This document shows positions 23,833 through 31,438 of a DNA stretch of 64,000 bases, in pieces (positions within the stretch are counted from its first letter, which is position 1; each line of letters begins with the position of its first letter). The notes beneath the pieces were generated by a model that searched no databases, was not told the origin of the DNA, and saw only the letters and a list, made by a program, of their open reading frames with translations. The stretch comes from Streptomyces sp. S.PB5. GTDB lineage: Bacteria > Actinomycetota > Actinomycetes > Streptomycetales > Streptomycetaceae. The stretch is taken from positions 38,537 to 102,536 of the forward strand of contig NZ_JAQMWP010000028.1 of NCBI RefSeq assembly GCF_030403745.1, read 5' to 3'. The translations under genes and the position numbers were made by a program.

Positions 23833-24354
23833 GTGGTCGAGTACCGCATCGACCGGCATTCCGGCGTGGCTACCTACGTCCAGATCATCCAGCAGACCAA
23901 GCAGGCCCTCCGTCTGGGCCATCTGGAGCCGGGCGACAAGCTCCCCACGGCGCGCGAGGTAGTGGAGGCCACCGCCATCAATCCGAACACCGTCCTCAAG
24001 GCCTACCGCGAGCTGGAGCGCGAGGGACTGGTCGAGGCCCGGCGCGGTCTCGGCACCTTCGTGCGCCGCGGTCTCGGCGCCGCCCCCGCCGACTCGCCCC
24101 TGCGCGCCGAGCTCGACGGATGGACGCAGCGGGCCAGGGCCTCCGGCCTCGACCGGGAGGACGTGGCCGCGCTCTTCACCGCCGTACTCGACAAGCACTT
24201 CCTGAACCAGCACGGCCTGAACCAGCACGGCCCGGACCAACACGTACCGGATCAACACGACCCGGACCAACACGACCCCGATCAACACATTCCCGATCAA
24301 CACAGTCCCGACCAGCACAGCCAGGACCAGCACCGCCAGGGAGACCCCTCATGA
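23833..24354 (+). CDS. GntR (YtrA-type) regulator with a His-rich pentapeptide tail
   Basis: 173 aa, GTG 23833. The short YtrA-subfamily regulator has a winged helix at 10-80 (TYVQIIQQTKQALRLGHLEP, NPNTVLKAYRELEREGLVEA) and one dimerisation helix, normally ending near residue 121. It is extended by nine tandem pentapeptides of the type (P/L)-(D/N)-Q-H-x (124-168), giving nine His. It overlaps the ATPase gene (ATGA), and its operator covers its own ribosome binding site. YtrA-type regulators control ABC exporters, as here. The tail may bind metal or result from repeat slippage. Confidence 0.9.
   Translation: MVEYRIDRHSGVATYVQIIQQTKQALRLGHLEPGDKLPTAREVVEATAINPNTVLKAYRELEREGLVEARRGLGTFVRRGLGAAPADSPLRAELDGWTQRARASGLDREDVAALFTAVLDKHFLNQHGLNQHGPDQHVPDQHDPDQHDPDQHIPDQHSPDQHSQDQHRQGDPS
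24202..24336 (+). repeat. 15-bp tandem repeats inside the GntR gene
   Basis: Nine in-frame 15-bp units (consensus CCN-GAY-CAR-CAC-NNN) encode LNQHG twice, PDQHx six times and QDQHR. Third positions vary between units, so the array is not newly expanded, but Q-H stays fixed. Confidence 0.9.
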
Positions 24355-25304
24355 CCGACACCGCTCTCGAGACAGCCGCGCTGGGCAAGCGCTTCGGCCG
24401 GCTGAGACGGTCCGCCGGGTGGGCCCTGCGGGACTGCACGTTCGCGCTCCCCGCCGGCCGGGTCTGCGCCGTCGTCGGCCCCAACGGCGCGGGCAAGTCC
24501 ACGCTGCTCGCCCTCGCCGCCGGTGTCATGGCGCCGACCGAGGGCAGCCTCTCGGTGCTCGGCAGGCCCGCGGGCGAGGCACGCGCGCGTGTGGGGTACG
24601 TCGCCCAGGACAAGCCTCTCTACCCCCAGCTCAGCGTCGCCGAGACGCTCCGTATGGGCGCCGACCTCAACCCGGGCCGCTGGGACACCCGCGCCGCCGA
24701 GCGGATCGTGACCGACGGCGGCCTGGACCCCAAGGCCCGGATCCGCACCCTCTCCGGCGGCCAGCGCACCCGCGTCGCGCTCGCCCTCGCGCTCGGCAAG
24801 AAGCCCGAACTGCTGCTCCTGGACGAGCCGATGGCCGACCTGGACCCGCTGGCCCGGCATGAGCTGATGGGCGTACTGATGTCCCAGGCGGCCCAGTTCG
24901 GCACCACGATCGTCATGTCCTCGCATGTCGTGGCCGAGCTGGAGGACTCCTGCGACCACCTGCTGCTGATCGGCGGGGGCCGGGTCCGGCTCAACGGCGA
25001 GATCGACGAGCTGCTGGAGACGCACGCGCGCGTGACGACCGCCTCGGACACCGTCCTCGACCCGCACACGGTCGTCGAGTCCCGCACCACGGGCCGCCAG
25101 CTGACCGCCCTGATCCGGCCGGCCGCCCCGCTTCCCGCCGACTGGCGCACGAGCACGCCCTCCCTGGAGGAGCTCGTCCTGTCCTATCTGCGCAACCCCG
25201 AGGCGCCCGGAAAGACCGATCCGGGGTCCCCGACGAATCCGCCGGCTCCGACGACACCGACGACACCGACGACTCCGACGAGCACCAAGGGGGTCTCCGC
25301 GTGA
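24351..25304 (+). CDS. ABC transporter ATP-binding protein
   Basis: 317 aa. Walker A GPNGAGKST (43-51), Q-loop GYVAQDKPLY, signature LSGGQRTRVALALAL, Walker B LLLLDEPMADLDP and H-loop MSSHVVAEL. The C-terminal about 90 aa (after about 225) form an accessory domain ending in a Pro/Thr linker (PTTPTTPTTPT). Start ATG 24351 overlaps the GntR stop; its stop overlaps the first permease (GTGA). It energises the downstream permeases, probably as an exporter in the style of antibiotic-responsive YtrA-controlled systems. Confidence 0.94.
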   Translation: MTDTALETAALGKRFGRLRRSAGWALRDCTFALPAGRVCAVVGPNGAGKSTLLALAAGVMAPTEGSLSVLGRPAGEARARVGYVAQDKPLYPQLSVAETLRMGADLNPGRWDTRAAERIVTDGGLDPKARIRTLSGGQRTRVALALALGKKPELLLLDEPMADLDPLARHELMGVLMSQAAQFGTTIVMSSHVVAELEDSCDHLLLIGGGRVRLNGEIDELLETHARVTTASDTVLDPHTVVESRTTGRQLTALIRPAAPLPADWRTSTPSLEELVLSYLRNPEAPGKTDPGSPTNPPAPTTPTTPTTPTSTKGVSA

Positions 25305-26269
25305 GCACGCTCGCCGCCCCGCGTCTGACCCGCTGGCTGATCCGGCTGCACCGCCCGGCCCTCGCCGTCTGGACCGTCGTACTCCTCGCGGTCGGCACCC
25401 TGCTGCTGTGGCTGTGGGGGCCGCTCGCCGATGCCGCGGCCGCGGCCTGGCAGCAGTACGACGCCTGTGCGGGGTCCGGTTGCCGCTACGACCAGGACGC
25501 GATCCTGCGCTACAAGGACGTCTACACCTACGCCAACTGGGCGGTCCTGGCCGTCCCCTTCCTGGTCGCCGCCTGGGCGGGCGCCGCCCTCACCGGCCGT
25601 GAACTGGAGCTGCACACCGCCCAGTTGGCGTGGACGCAGGGGGTGTCCCCGACCCGTTGGCTGTTCTCGAAGCTGGCCCTGCCGGCCGTCCTGGTCACCG
25701 CGGGCACCGGACTGCTGGTCCTGCTGCACCACCAGATGTGGTGGGCGGCGAAGGGCCGGATCGGCAACGCCAAGACCTGGTACGACCCGCCCACCTTCTA
25801 CGCGGGCGGCCCGATCATCGTCGCCCTCGCCCTCGCCGGCCTGTTCGCGGGCGTCCTCGCGGGCCTGCTCCTGCGCCGCTCACTGGCCGCGCTGGGCACC
25901 GCCGTGGTCGCGGTGGGCGCGCTGTGGGCCGGGATCAACTGGGCCCTGCCCCACCTGTGGTCCCCGGTGACCAGCGTGTCGAGCCTCAGCGGCACCGGCC
26001 CCGCGGGCGCCGGTATCAACGTCTCGACGGGCCTGCTCACCGCCACGGGCGAGCGCCTCGGCGACCCGTACTGCGGGAGCGGCATCGACGACGACTGCGC
26101 CACCCTCTACGACCGCCTCGGCGCGGTGAGCTGGTACCACGACTACCACCCGCTCTCCCACTACTGGCCGCTGCAGCTGACCGCCTCCGCGATCCTGCTC
26201 GCCGTCGCCGTCCTGCTGGCCCTGGCCGCGTTCCGTGTGACCGCCGCACGGACGAGGTCCGTCTCATGA
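25301..26269 (+). CDS. ABC transporter permease 1 of 4
   Basis: 322 aa with about six membrane helices (RPALAVWTVVLLAVGTLLLW; FLVAAWAGAALTGRELELHT). It carries the family block GRELELHTAQLAWTQGVSPT RWL shared by all four permeases, and a large extracytoplasmic loop with Cys (CAGSGCRYDQ; YCGSGIDDDC) that could form disulfides. The end DYHPLSHYWPLQLT matches the others. GTG 25301 overlaps the ATPase stop; ATGA overlap with permease 2. Confidence 0.9.
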   Translation: MSTLAAPRLTRWLIRLHRPALAVWTVVLLAVGTLLLWLWGPLADAAAAAWQQYDACAGSGCRYDQDAILRYKDVYTYANWAVLAVPFLVAAWAGAALTGRELELHTAQLAWTQGVSPTRWLFSKLALPAVLVTAGTGLLVLLHHQMWWAAKGRIGNAKTWYDPPTFYAGGPIIVALALAGLFAGVLAGLLLRRSLAALGTAVVAVGALWAGINWALPHLWSPVTSVSSLSGTGPAGAGINVSTGLLTATGERLGDPYCGSGIDDDCATLYDRLGAVSWYHDYHPLSHYWPLQLTASAILLAVAVLLALAAFRVTAARTRSVS

Positions 26270-27114
26270 ACGCGGGCCGGGTGCGGACGGTCCTGCGGCT
26301 GCACCGCACGGCACTGATCGTGTGGGCCGTGTTCGTGCTGGGATCGGTGGGCTACCTGGTGTGGCTGACCGAGGTCACCGCCGACGACGTGCACGCGACG
26401 CTGGCCGCCTGCCGGGACACCCCGTCGAACTACTGCGGCCTGTGGGCCTCGCAGGACTTCAGCGGTCCGATGGGCTGGATCAGCACGTTCATGTACTACG
26501 GCTTCTGGGCCGTCGCCGCCTGGTCGGCCGCCGCGCTCATCGGCCGCGAACTGGAGTCCGGCACCGCGCGGTTGGCGTGGACGCAGGGCGTGACACCGGC
26601 CCGCTGGCTGGCCGCGAAGCTCACCGTGCCGGCCCTGGTGCTCATAGCGGGCGGTCTGCTCTTCGTCCCCGTCTTCCGCTGGGCCTGGTCGGCCCACCGC
26701 GATCTGATGGGCGACCACTGGGGCTTCGCCGACGTGTTCGCCGCCCGCGGCCCGCTCGTCGTGGCGTACGGCCTGTGCGCCCTCGCGGTCGGCACGCTCA
26801 CCGCGCTCGCCGTACGGCGTTCCCTGCCGGCCTCGGCCATCGCACTCGCGCTGGTGATCGTGCTCAACCGGTACGTGGAGAAGCACCGCGACGAGTACTG
26901 GCCGCCGGTCAGCGGCGACGGACGCGAACTGCCCGACACCGTGTGGCAGTTGGGGGGCGGTGACTATCACCCGCCGTCGCACTTCTGGCCGCTGCACCTC
27001 GTCGAGACCGGCATCGTCCTCGCCGTCGCCGCGGCAGCCGCCGTCGCCGCGTTCCTCCTGCTCCGCCACCGCACCGCTCCCGCACGCACGCCCCGCCAGG
27101 AGTCGCCCGCATGA
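26266..27114 (+). CDS. ABC transporter permease 2 of 4
   Basis: 282 aa, shortest of the four. Start ATG 26266 overlaps the previous stop. N-terminal helix LHRTALIVWAVFVLGSVGYL, an outer loop with a Cys pair (AACRDTPSNYCGLW), core GRELESGTARLAWTQGVTPA RWLAAKL, and the end YHPPSHFWPLHLVETGIVLA. Overlaps permease 3 by 4 nt. It lacks the about 40-residue second outer loop of permeases 1 and 3. Confidence 0.9.
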   Translation: MNAGRVRTVLRLHRTALIVWAVFVLGSVGYLVWLTEVTADDVHATLAACRDTPSNYCGLWASQDFSGPMGWISTFMYYGFWAVAAWSAAALIGRELESGTARLAWTQGVTPARWLAAKLTVPALVLIAGGLLFVPVFRWAWSAHRDLMGDHWGFADVFAARGPLVVAYGLCALAVGTLTALAVRRSLPASAIALALVIVLNRYVEKHRDEYWPPVSGDGRELPDTVWQLGGGDYHPPSHFWPLHLVETGIVLAVAAAAAVAAFLLLRHRTAPARTPRQESPA

Positions 27115-28073
27115 CCGCAACCCTCCCCATGGCGCCACCGCGTCCCCCGGCCACCGGCCGCACGGTGCTGCGCCTGCACCGCCCCGCCCTGATCGTCTGG
27201 GCGGTCCTGGTCGCGGCCGCCGCGCTGGCCTTCCTGTGGGCGTACGGCCCCGGCGCGGACGCCGCCGCGGCCGCGTGGCGCGAGAGCTGCCCCGCCCAGG
27301 ACCGGACCTGCCAGTGGGACACCACGCTCAACGGCTACTACCGGGCGGTCAAGCTCGCCGAGTGGGCGGTCTACTGGACTCCGAGCCTGGTCGCCGTCTG
27401 GGCGGGCGCCGCGCTCGTCGGGCGTGAACTGGAGTCCGGCACCGCGCGGTTGGCGTGGACGCAGGGGGTGACACCGACCCGCTGGCTCGCCGTGAAGCTC
27501 GCCGTCCCGGCGGCCCTGCTCGTGGCGGGCACGACCGTCCTCGTACTGCTGCACCGCATGGTCTTCACGGCCAACCGATTCCCGCTGAGCTGGGAGTGGT
27601 ACGAGGACGGCGCCTTCACCGCCAACGGCACCCTCGGCATCGCCCAGCCCCTCCTCGCCCTCGCGACAGGCGCCCTGGCAGGCGTCCTGCTGCGCCGCAC
27701 ACTCCCGGCCCTGGCGGTGTCCCTCCTGGTGACCAGCACCGTCCAGTACGCCACCGGCGAGCTGACCCCCCGCCTGTGGCCCTACGAGACGGCTGTGGGC
27801 ACCCTCGACCACTACACCACCCCCGAGAACTCCCTCTGGGGCGACCAGGGCGCCCTCACCTCCACGGGCGCGCGGGTCCCCGACCCGCTCTGCGGCGACA
27901 GCGCCCAGTGCCTCGCCGCCCACGACATCACCGGCTACTACACCGACTACCACCCCTCCTCGCACTTCTGGCCCCTCCAACTCATCGAGACGGGCCTCAC
28001 GTTGACGGCCGCGGCGGCTGCGGTGGGCGCGGCCTTCTGGCTGCTGCGCAGGACGACGAGGACGGCGACATGA
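27111..28073 (+). CDS. ABC transporter permease 3 of 4
   Basis: 320 aa, ATG 27111. Same plan as permease 1: LHRPALIVWAVLVAAAALAF, Cys-bearing outer loop (SCPAQDRTCQWD), core GRELESGTARLAWTQGVTPT RWLAVKL, second outer loop with PDPLCGDSAQCLAAHD, and the end DYHPSSHFWPLQLIETGLTL. Near-identical core DNA with permease 2 (GTTGGCGTGGACGCAGGG) points to tandem duplication followed by divergence or gene conversion. Confidence 0.9.
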   Translation: MTATLPMAPPRPPATGRTVLRLHRPALIVWAVLVAAAALAFLWAYGPGADAAAAAWRESCPAQDRTCQWDTTLNGYYRAVKLAEWAVYWTPSLVAVWAGAALVGRELESGTARLAWTQGVTPTRWLAVKLAVPAALLVAGTTVLVLLHRMVFTANRFPLSWEWYEDGAFTANGTLGIAQPLLALATGALAGVLLRRTLPALAVSLLVTSTVQYATGELTPRLWPYETAVGTLDHYTTPENSLWGDQGALTSTGARVPDPLCGDSAQCLAAHDITGYYTDYHPSSHFWPLQLIETGLTLTAAAAAVGAAFWLLRRTTRTAT

Positions 28074-28933
28074 GCGCGCCCTCGCTCCCGGTCGGCGCCC
28101 GGAACACCGTGCGCCTGCACCACACCGCCCTCATCCTCTGGCTCACGGCGCTGGCCGCCGCCGCGGGGTATCTGATCTGGCTCCGGTCCCTCTCGGACGA
28201 GGCCCGCCGCGGCGCCGGCGGGTGTGCCGTGCCGAGCCAGGACGGACTGCCGCTGTGTTCGGCCGTCGAGGCGATCACCGCCGACGCGACGTACCGCGAG
28301 GGCATGGCCCTGGTCAGCGGCTGTCTGGCGCTCATGATGTTCCCGGCGGCCGTCTGGGCCGGTGCCGCCGTCGGACGGGAGCTGGAGAGCCGTACCGCCT
28401 TGCTCGCCTGGACCCAGGGGCAGGCCCCGGCCCGCTGGCTAGCGGCCAAGCTGACCGTCCCGGCGGTGCTGCTCGCGGCCGGCACCGGCGCCGTCGTCGT
28501 ACTGAACCGCTGGGCGCGCGGCGATGCCGACCCGAATCTCGTGGGCGACTGGTACTTCCCCGACGTGTTCCTCGCCGCGGGCCCCGCCGCCGTGGCGTAC
28601 GCCCTCGCGGGGCTCGCCCTCGGTGCGCTCGCCGGACTGCTGACCGGGCGTGGCCTGGCCGGGGCGGGGGTGGCCTTCGCGGGCTGCCTGGTCCTCCACA
28701 ACCTGGTGGACCTCTTCCGCGCGGACCTGTGGCCGACGCTCACGCACGTCGGCGCCTTCGAGCCGCCGCGCTCGTACTACCAGGTCGACTGGTCGGGCGA
28801 CGAGACCGTCCTGGCGTATCACCCGCAGTCGCACTTCTGGCCGCTGCAGTACGTCGAGACCGGCCTCCTCCTCGCCGTCGCCGCGGCCGCGACCGCCGCC
28901 GCCTTCCTGCTGCTGCGCCGCCGCACGGCCTAG
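28070..28933 (+). CDS. ABC transporter permease 4 of 4
   Basis: 287 aa, ATG 28070 overlapping the stop of permease 3. LHHTALILWLTALAAAAGYL, outer loop Cys pair (GGCAVPSQDGLPLCSAV), core GRELESRTALLAWTQGQAPA RWLAAKL, and the end AYHPQSHFWPLQYVETGLLL. Most diverged copy in the core (Q for V before APARW). A strong terminator follows, so it ends the six-gene operon. Confidence 0.9.
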   Translation: MSAPSLPVGARNTVRLHHTALILWLTALAAAAGYLIWLRSLSDEARRGAGGCAVPSQDGLPLCSAVEAITADATYREGMALVSGCLALMMFPAAVWAGAAVGRELESRTALLAWTQGQAPARWLAAKLTVPAVLLAAGTGAVVVLNRWARGDADPNLVGDWYFPDVFLAAGPAAVAYALAGLALGALAGLLTGRGLAGAGVAFAGCLVLHNLVDLFRADLWPTLTHVGAFEPPRSYYQVDWSGDETVLAYHPQSHFWPLQYVETGLLLAVAAAATAAAFLLLRRRTA

Positions 28934-28939
28934 GACCCC

Positions 28940-28980
28940 GGGCCGCACGTCCCCCCACGGGGGTGGGGGACGTGCGGCCC
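28940..28980 (+). terminator. Hairpin terminator of the ABC operon
   Basis: Perfect 15-bp stem GGGCCGCACGTCCCC (28940-28954) / GGGGACGTGCGGCCC (28966-28980), 11-nt loop, 7 bp after the stop of permease 4. Confidence 0.85.
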
Positions 28981-29071
28981 GGTCATGTAGATGCCCGGGA
29001 TCCGCCCCCCGGTGTCCCACACGCCATGTCTCCGTAACCATTGGTTCAGACAGACTTGCGACGCTCGGCGA

Positions 29072-31438
29072 ATGAAGCCCGCCGTGCCAGAGCCTTCACC
29101 GCCACGTGAGGAGCCCGTGGGGAACGGAGTCGTCGCCGCGCTCCCCACCGCCCGCTCCGACGCGCCTGTCTCGCCCGTGGCGCGGAACAATGGGGGCATG
29201 AGCCAGCCCAGCACCCAGGCAGCAGCACAGGTCCAGCACGCGCAGCCCTCCGTGGGCTCCATAGCCGCGCACCGCCCGCACACCGTGGCGGCCGCGGTCT
29301 CCGACCTGGAACCCGACATCGACGCCGACCTCGACGCGTACGAGGAGTCCCTGGAGGACGGCGTAGCCCAGCTGCCCCAGGGCCGTTTCCTCGACCGGGA
29401 GCGCAGCTGGCTCGCCTTCAACGAGCGCGTCCTGGAACTCGCCGAGGACCCGAACACGCCCCTGCTCGAACGGGCGAACTTCCTCGCCATCTTCGCCAGC
29501 AACCTGGACGAGTTCTTCATGGTCCGGGTGGCCGGTCTGAAGCGCCGTATCGCCACCGGTGTCGCGACCCGCTCCGCCTCCGGCCTGCAGCCGCGCGAGG
29601 TCCTGGAGATGATCTGGGCCCGCTCGCGCGAGCTGATGGCCCGGCACGCCGCCTGCTACCACGAGGACGTCGCCCCCGCACTCGCGGAGGAGGGCATCCA
29701 CTTGGTCCGCTGGAACGAGCTCCAGGAGAAGGAGCAGGCCCGCCTGTTCACCCTCTTCCGGCACCAGATCTTCCCGGTCCTGACCCCGCTGGCGGTCGAC
29801 CCCGCGCACCCCTTCCCGTACATCTCGGGCCTCTCGCTGAACCTGGCCGTGGTCGTACGCAACCCCGTCACGGGCCACAAGCACTTCGCGCGCGTCAAGG
29901 TCCCGCCGCTGCTGTCCCGCTTCCTGGAGAGCTCCCCCGGCCGCTACGTCCCCATCGAGGACGTCATCGCGGCCCACCTGGAGGAGCTGTTCCCGGGCAT
30001 GGAGGTCCTGGAGCACCACGCCTTCCGCCTCACCCGGAACGAGGACCTGGAGGTCGAGGAGGACGACGCCGAGAACCTCCTCAAGGCGCTGGAGAAGGAG
30101 CTCATGCGGCGCCGCTTCGGGCCGCCGGTGCGTCTGGAGGTCGAGGAGTCCATCGACCGCGACGTACTGGACCTCCTCGTGCGCGAGCTGAAGATCTCCG
30201 AGGCGGAGGTCTATCCGCTCCCCGGCCCCCTGGACCTCACGGGCCTCTTCCGTATCGCCTCGCTCGACCGGCCCGAGCTGAAGTACAAGAAGTTCATCGC
30301 CGGCGTCCACCGCGACCTGGCCGAGGTCGAGACGGCGTCCCAGCCCGACATCTTCGCCGCCCTGCGCGCCCGTGACGTCCTGCTGCACCACCCGTACGAC
30401 AGCTTCTCGACGTCCGTGCAGGCCTTCCTGCAGCAGGCGGCCGACGACCCGGACGTCCTCGCCATCAAGCAGACCCTGTACCGGACTTCGGGCGACTCCC
30501 CCATAGTCGACGCCCTCATCGACGCCGCCGAGGCCGGCAAGCAGGTCCTCGTCCTGGTCGAGATCAAGGCCCGCTTCGACGAGCACGCCAACATCAAGTG
30601 GGCGCGCAAGCTGGAGGAGGCGGGCTGCCATGTCGTCTACGGCCTGGTGGGCCTGAAGACCCACTGCAAGCTGTCGCTCGTGGTCCGCCAGGAAGGCGAC
30701 ACGCTACGCCGCTACAGCCACGTCGGCACCGGCAACTACCACCCGAAGACGGCCCGGTTGTACGAGGACCTGGGCCTGCTGACGGCGGACCAGCAGGTCG
30801 GCGCGGACCTCTCCGACCTCTTCAACCGGCTCTCCGGCTACTCCCGCCGGGAGACGTACCGCCGGCTGCTGGTGGCCCCCAAGTCCCTGCGGGACGGCCT
30901 GGTCTCGCGGGTCAACAAGGAGGTCCAGCACCACAACGCGGGCCGCCCGGCCTTCATCCGCATCAAGGTCAACTCGATGGTGGACGAGGCGCTCATCGAC
31001 TCGCTCTACCGGGCGTCCCAGGCGGGCGTGCCGGTCGACGTCTGGGTGCGCGGCATCTGCGCGATCCGCCCGGGTGTGGCGGGCCTGTCGGAGAACATCA
31101 GGGTCCGCTCGATCCTCGGCCGCTTCCTCGAACACTCCCGGGTCTTCGCCTTCGGCAACGGCGGCGAGCCCGAGGTGTGGATCGGCAGCGCCGACATGAT
31201 GCACCGCAACCTCGACCGCCGTATCGAAGCGCTGGTGCGGGTCACGGACCCGGCCCACCGCGCAGCCCTCAACCGCCTCCTGGAAACCGGCATGTCCGAC
31301 ACCACCTCCTCCTGGCACCTGGGCCCGGACGGCGAGTGGGAGCGGCACGCGACCGACGCGGACGGCCAGCCCCTGCGCAACATCCAGGAGATGCTCATAG
31401 ACGCCCGGAGGCGCCGGCGTGGCACAGCAACACCTTGA
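29072..31438 (+). CDS. ppk: Polyphosphate kinase 1
   Basis: 788 aa from ATG 29072; an in-frame ATG at 29198 would give 746 aa, and neither has a clear ribosome binding site. After a disordered N-tail (about 1-105) come the four PPK1 domains: N domain (RFLDRERSWLAFNERVLELA), head domain, and C1/C2 with ARFDEHANIKWARKLEEAG, the phospho-acceptor His region SHVGTGNYHPKTARLYEDLG and SADMMHRNLDRRIEALVRV. It reversibly polymerises the gamma-phosphate of ATP into polyphosphate. It overlaps the CHAD gene by 20 nt, and pstSCAB follows. Confidence 0.95.
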   Translation: MKPAVPEPSPPREEPVGNGVVAALPTARSDAPVSPVARNNGGMSQPSTQAAAQVQHAQPSVGSIAAHRPHTVAAAVSDLEPDIDADLDAYEESLEDGVAQLPQGRFLDRERSWLAFNERVLELAEDPNTPLLERANFLAIFASNLDEFFMVRVAGLKRRIATGVATRSASGLQPREVLEMIWARSRELMARHAACYHEDVAPALAEEGIHLVRWNELQEKEQARLFTLFRHQIFPVLTPLAVDPAHPFPYISGLSLNLAVVVRNPVTGHKHFARVKVPPLLSRFLESSPGRYVPIEDVIAAHLEELFPGMEVLEHHAFRLTRNEDLEVEEDDAENLLKALEKELMRRRFGPPVRLEVEESIDRDVLDLLVRELKISEAEVYPLPGPLDLTGLFRIASLDRPELKYKKFIAGVHRDLAEVETASQPDIFAALRARDVLLHHPYDSFSTSVQAFLQQAADDPDVLAIKQTLYRTSGDSPIVDALIDAAEAGKQVLVLVEIKARFDEHANIKWARKLEEAGCHVVYGLVGLKTHCKLSLVVRQEGDTLRRYSHVGTGNYHPKTARLYEDLGLLTADQQVGADLSDLFNRLSGYSRRETYRRLLVAPKSLRDGLVSRVNKEVQHHNAGRPAFIRIKVNSMVDEALIDSLYRASQAGVPVDVWVRGICAIRPGVAGLSENIRVRSILGRFLEHSRVFAFGNGGEPEVWIGSADMMHRNLDRRIEALVRVTDPAHRAALNRLLETGMSDTTSSWHLGPDGEWERHATDADGQPLRNIQEMLIDARRRRRGTATP

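Noticed and set aside
28990..29071. PHO box before ppk (GGTTCAGACAG near 29043)
   Set aside because: Only one half-convincing unit, and the next 11 bp do not match. Too weak to list as an operator although ppk is PhoP-linked in some Streptomyces.
29198..31438. Short form of polyphosphate kinase starting at ATG 29198
   Set aside because: Possible, but no better ribosome binding site than ATG 29072, and the long form matches the length I recall for Streptomyces enzymes (770-790 aa).
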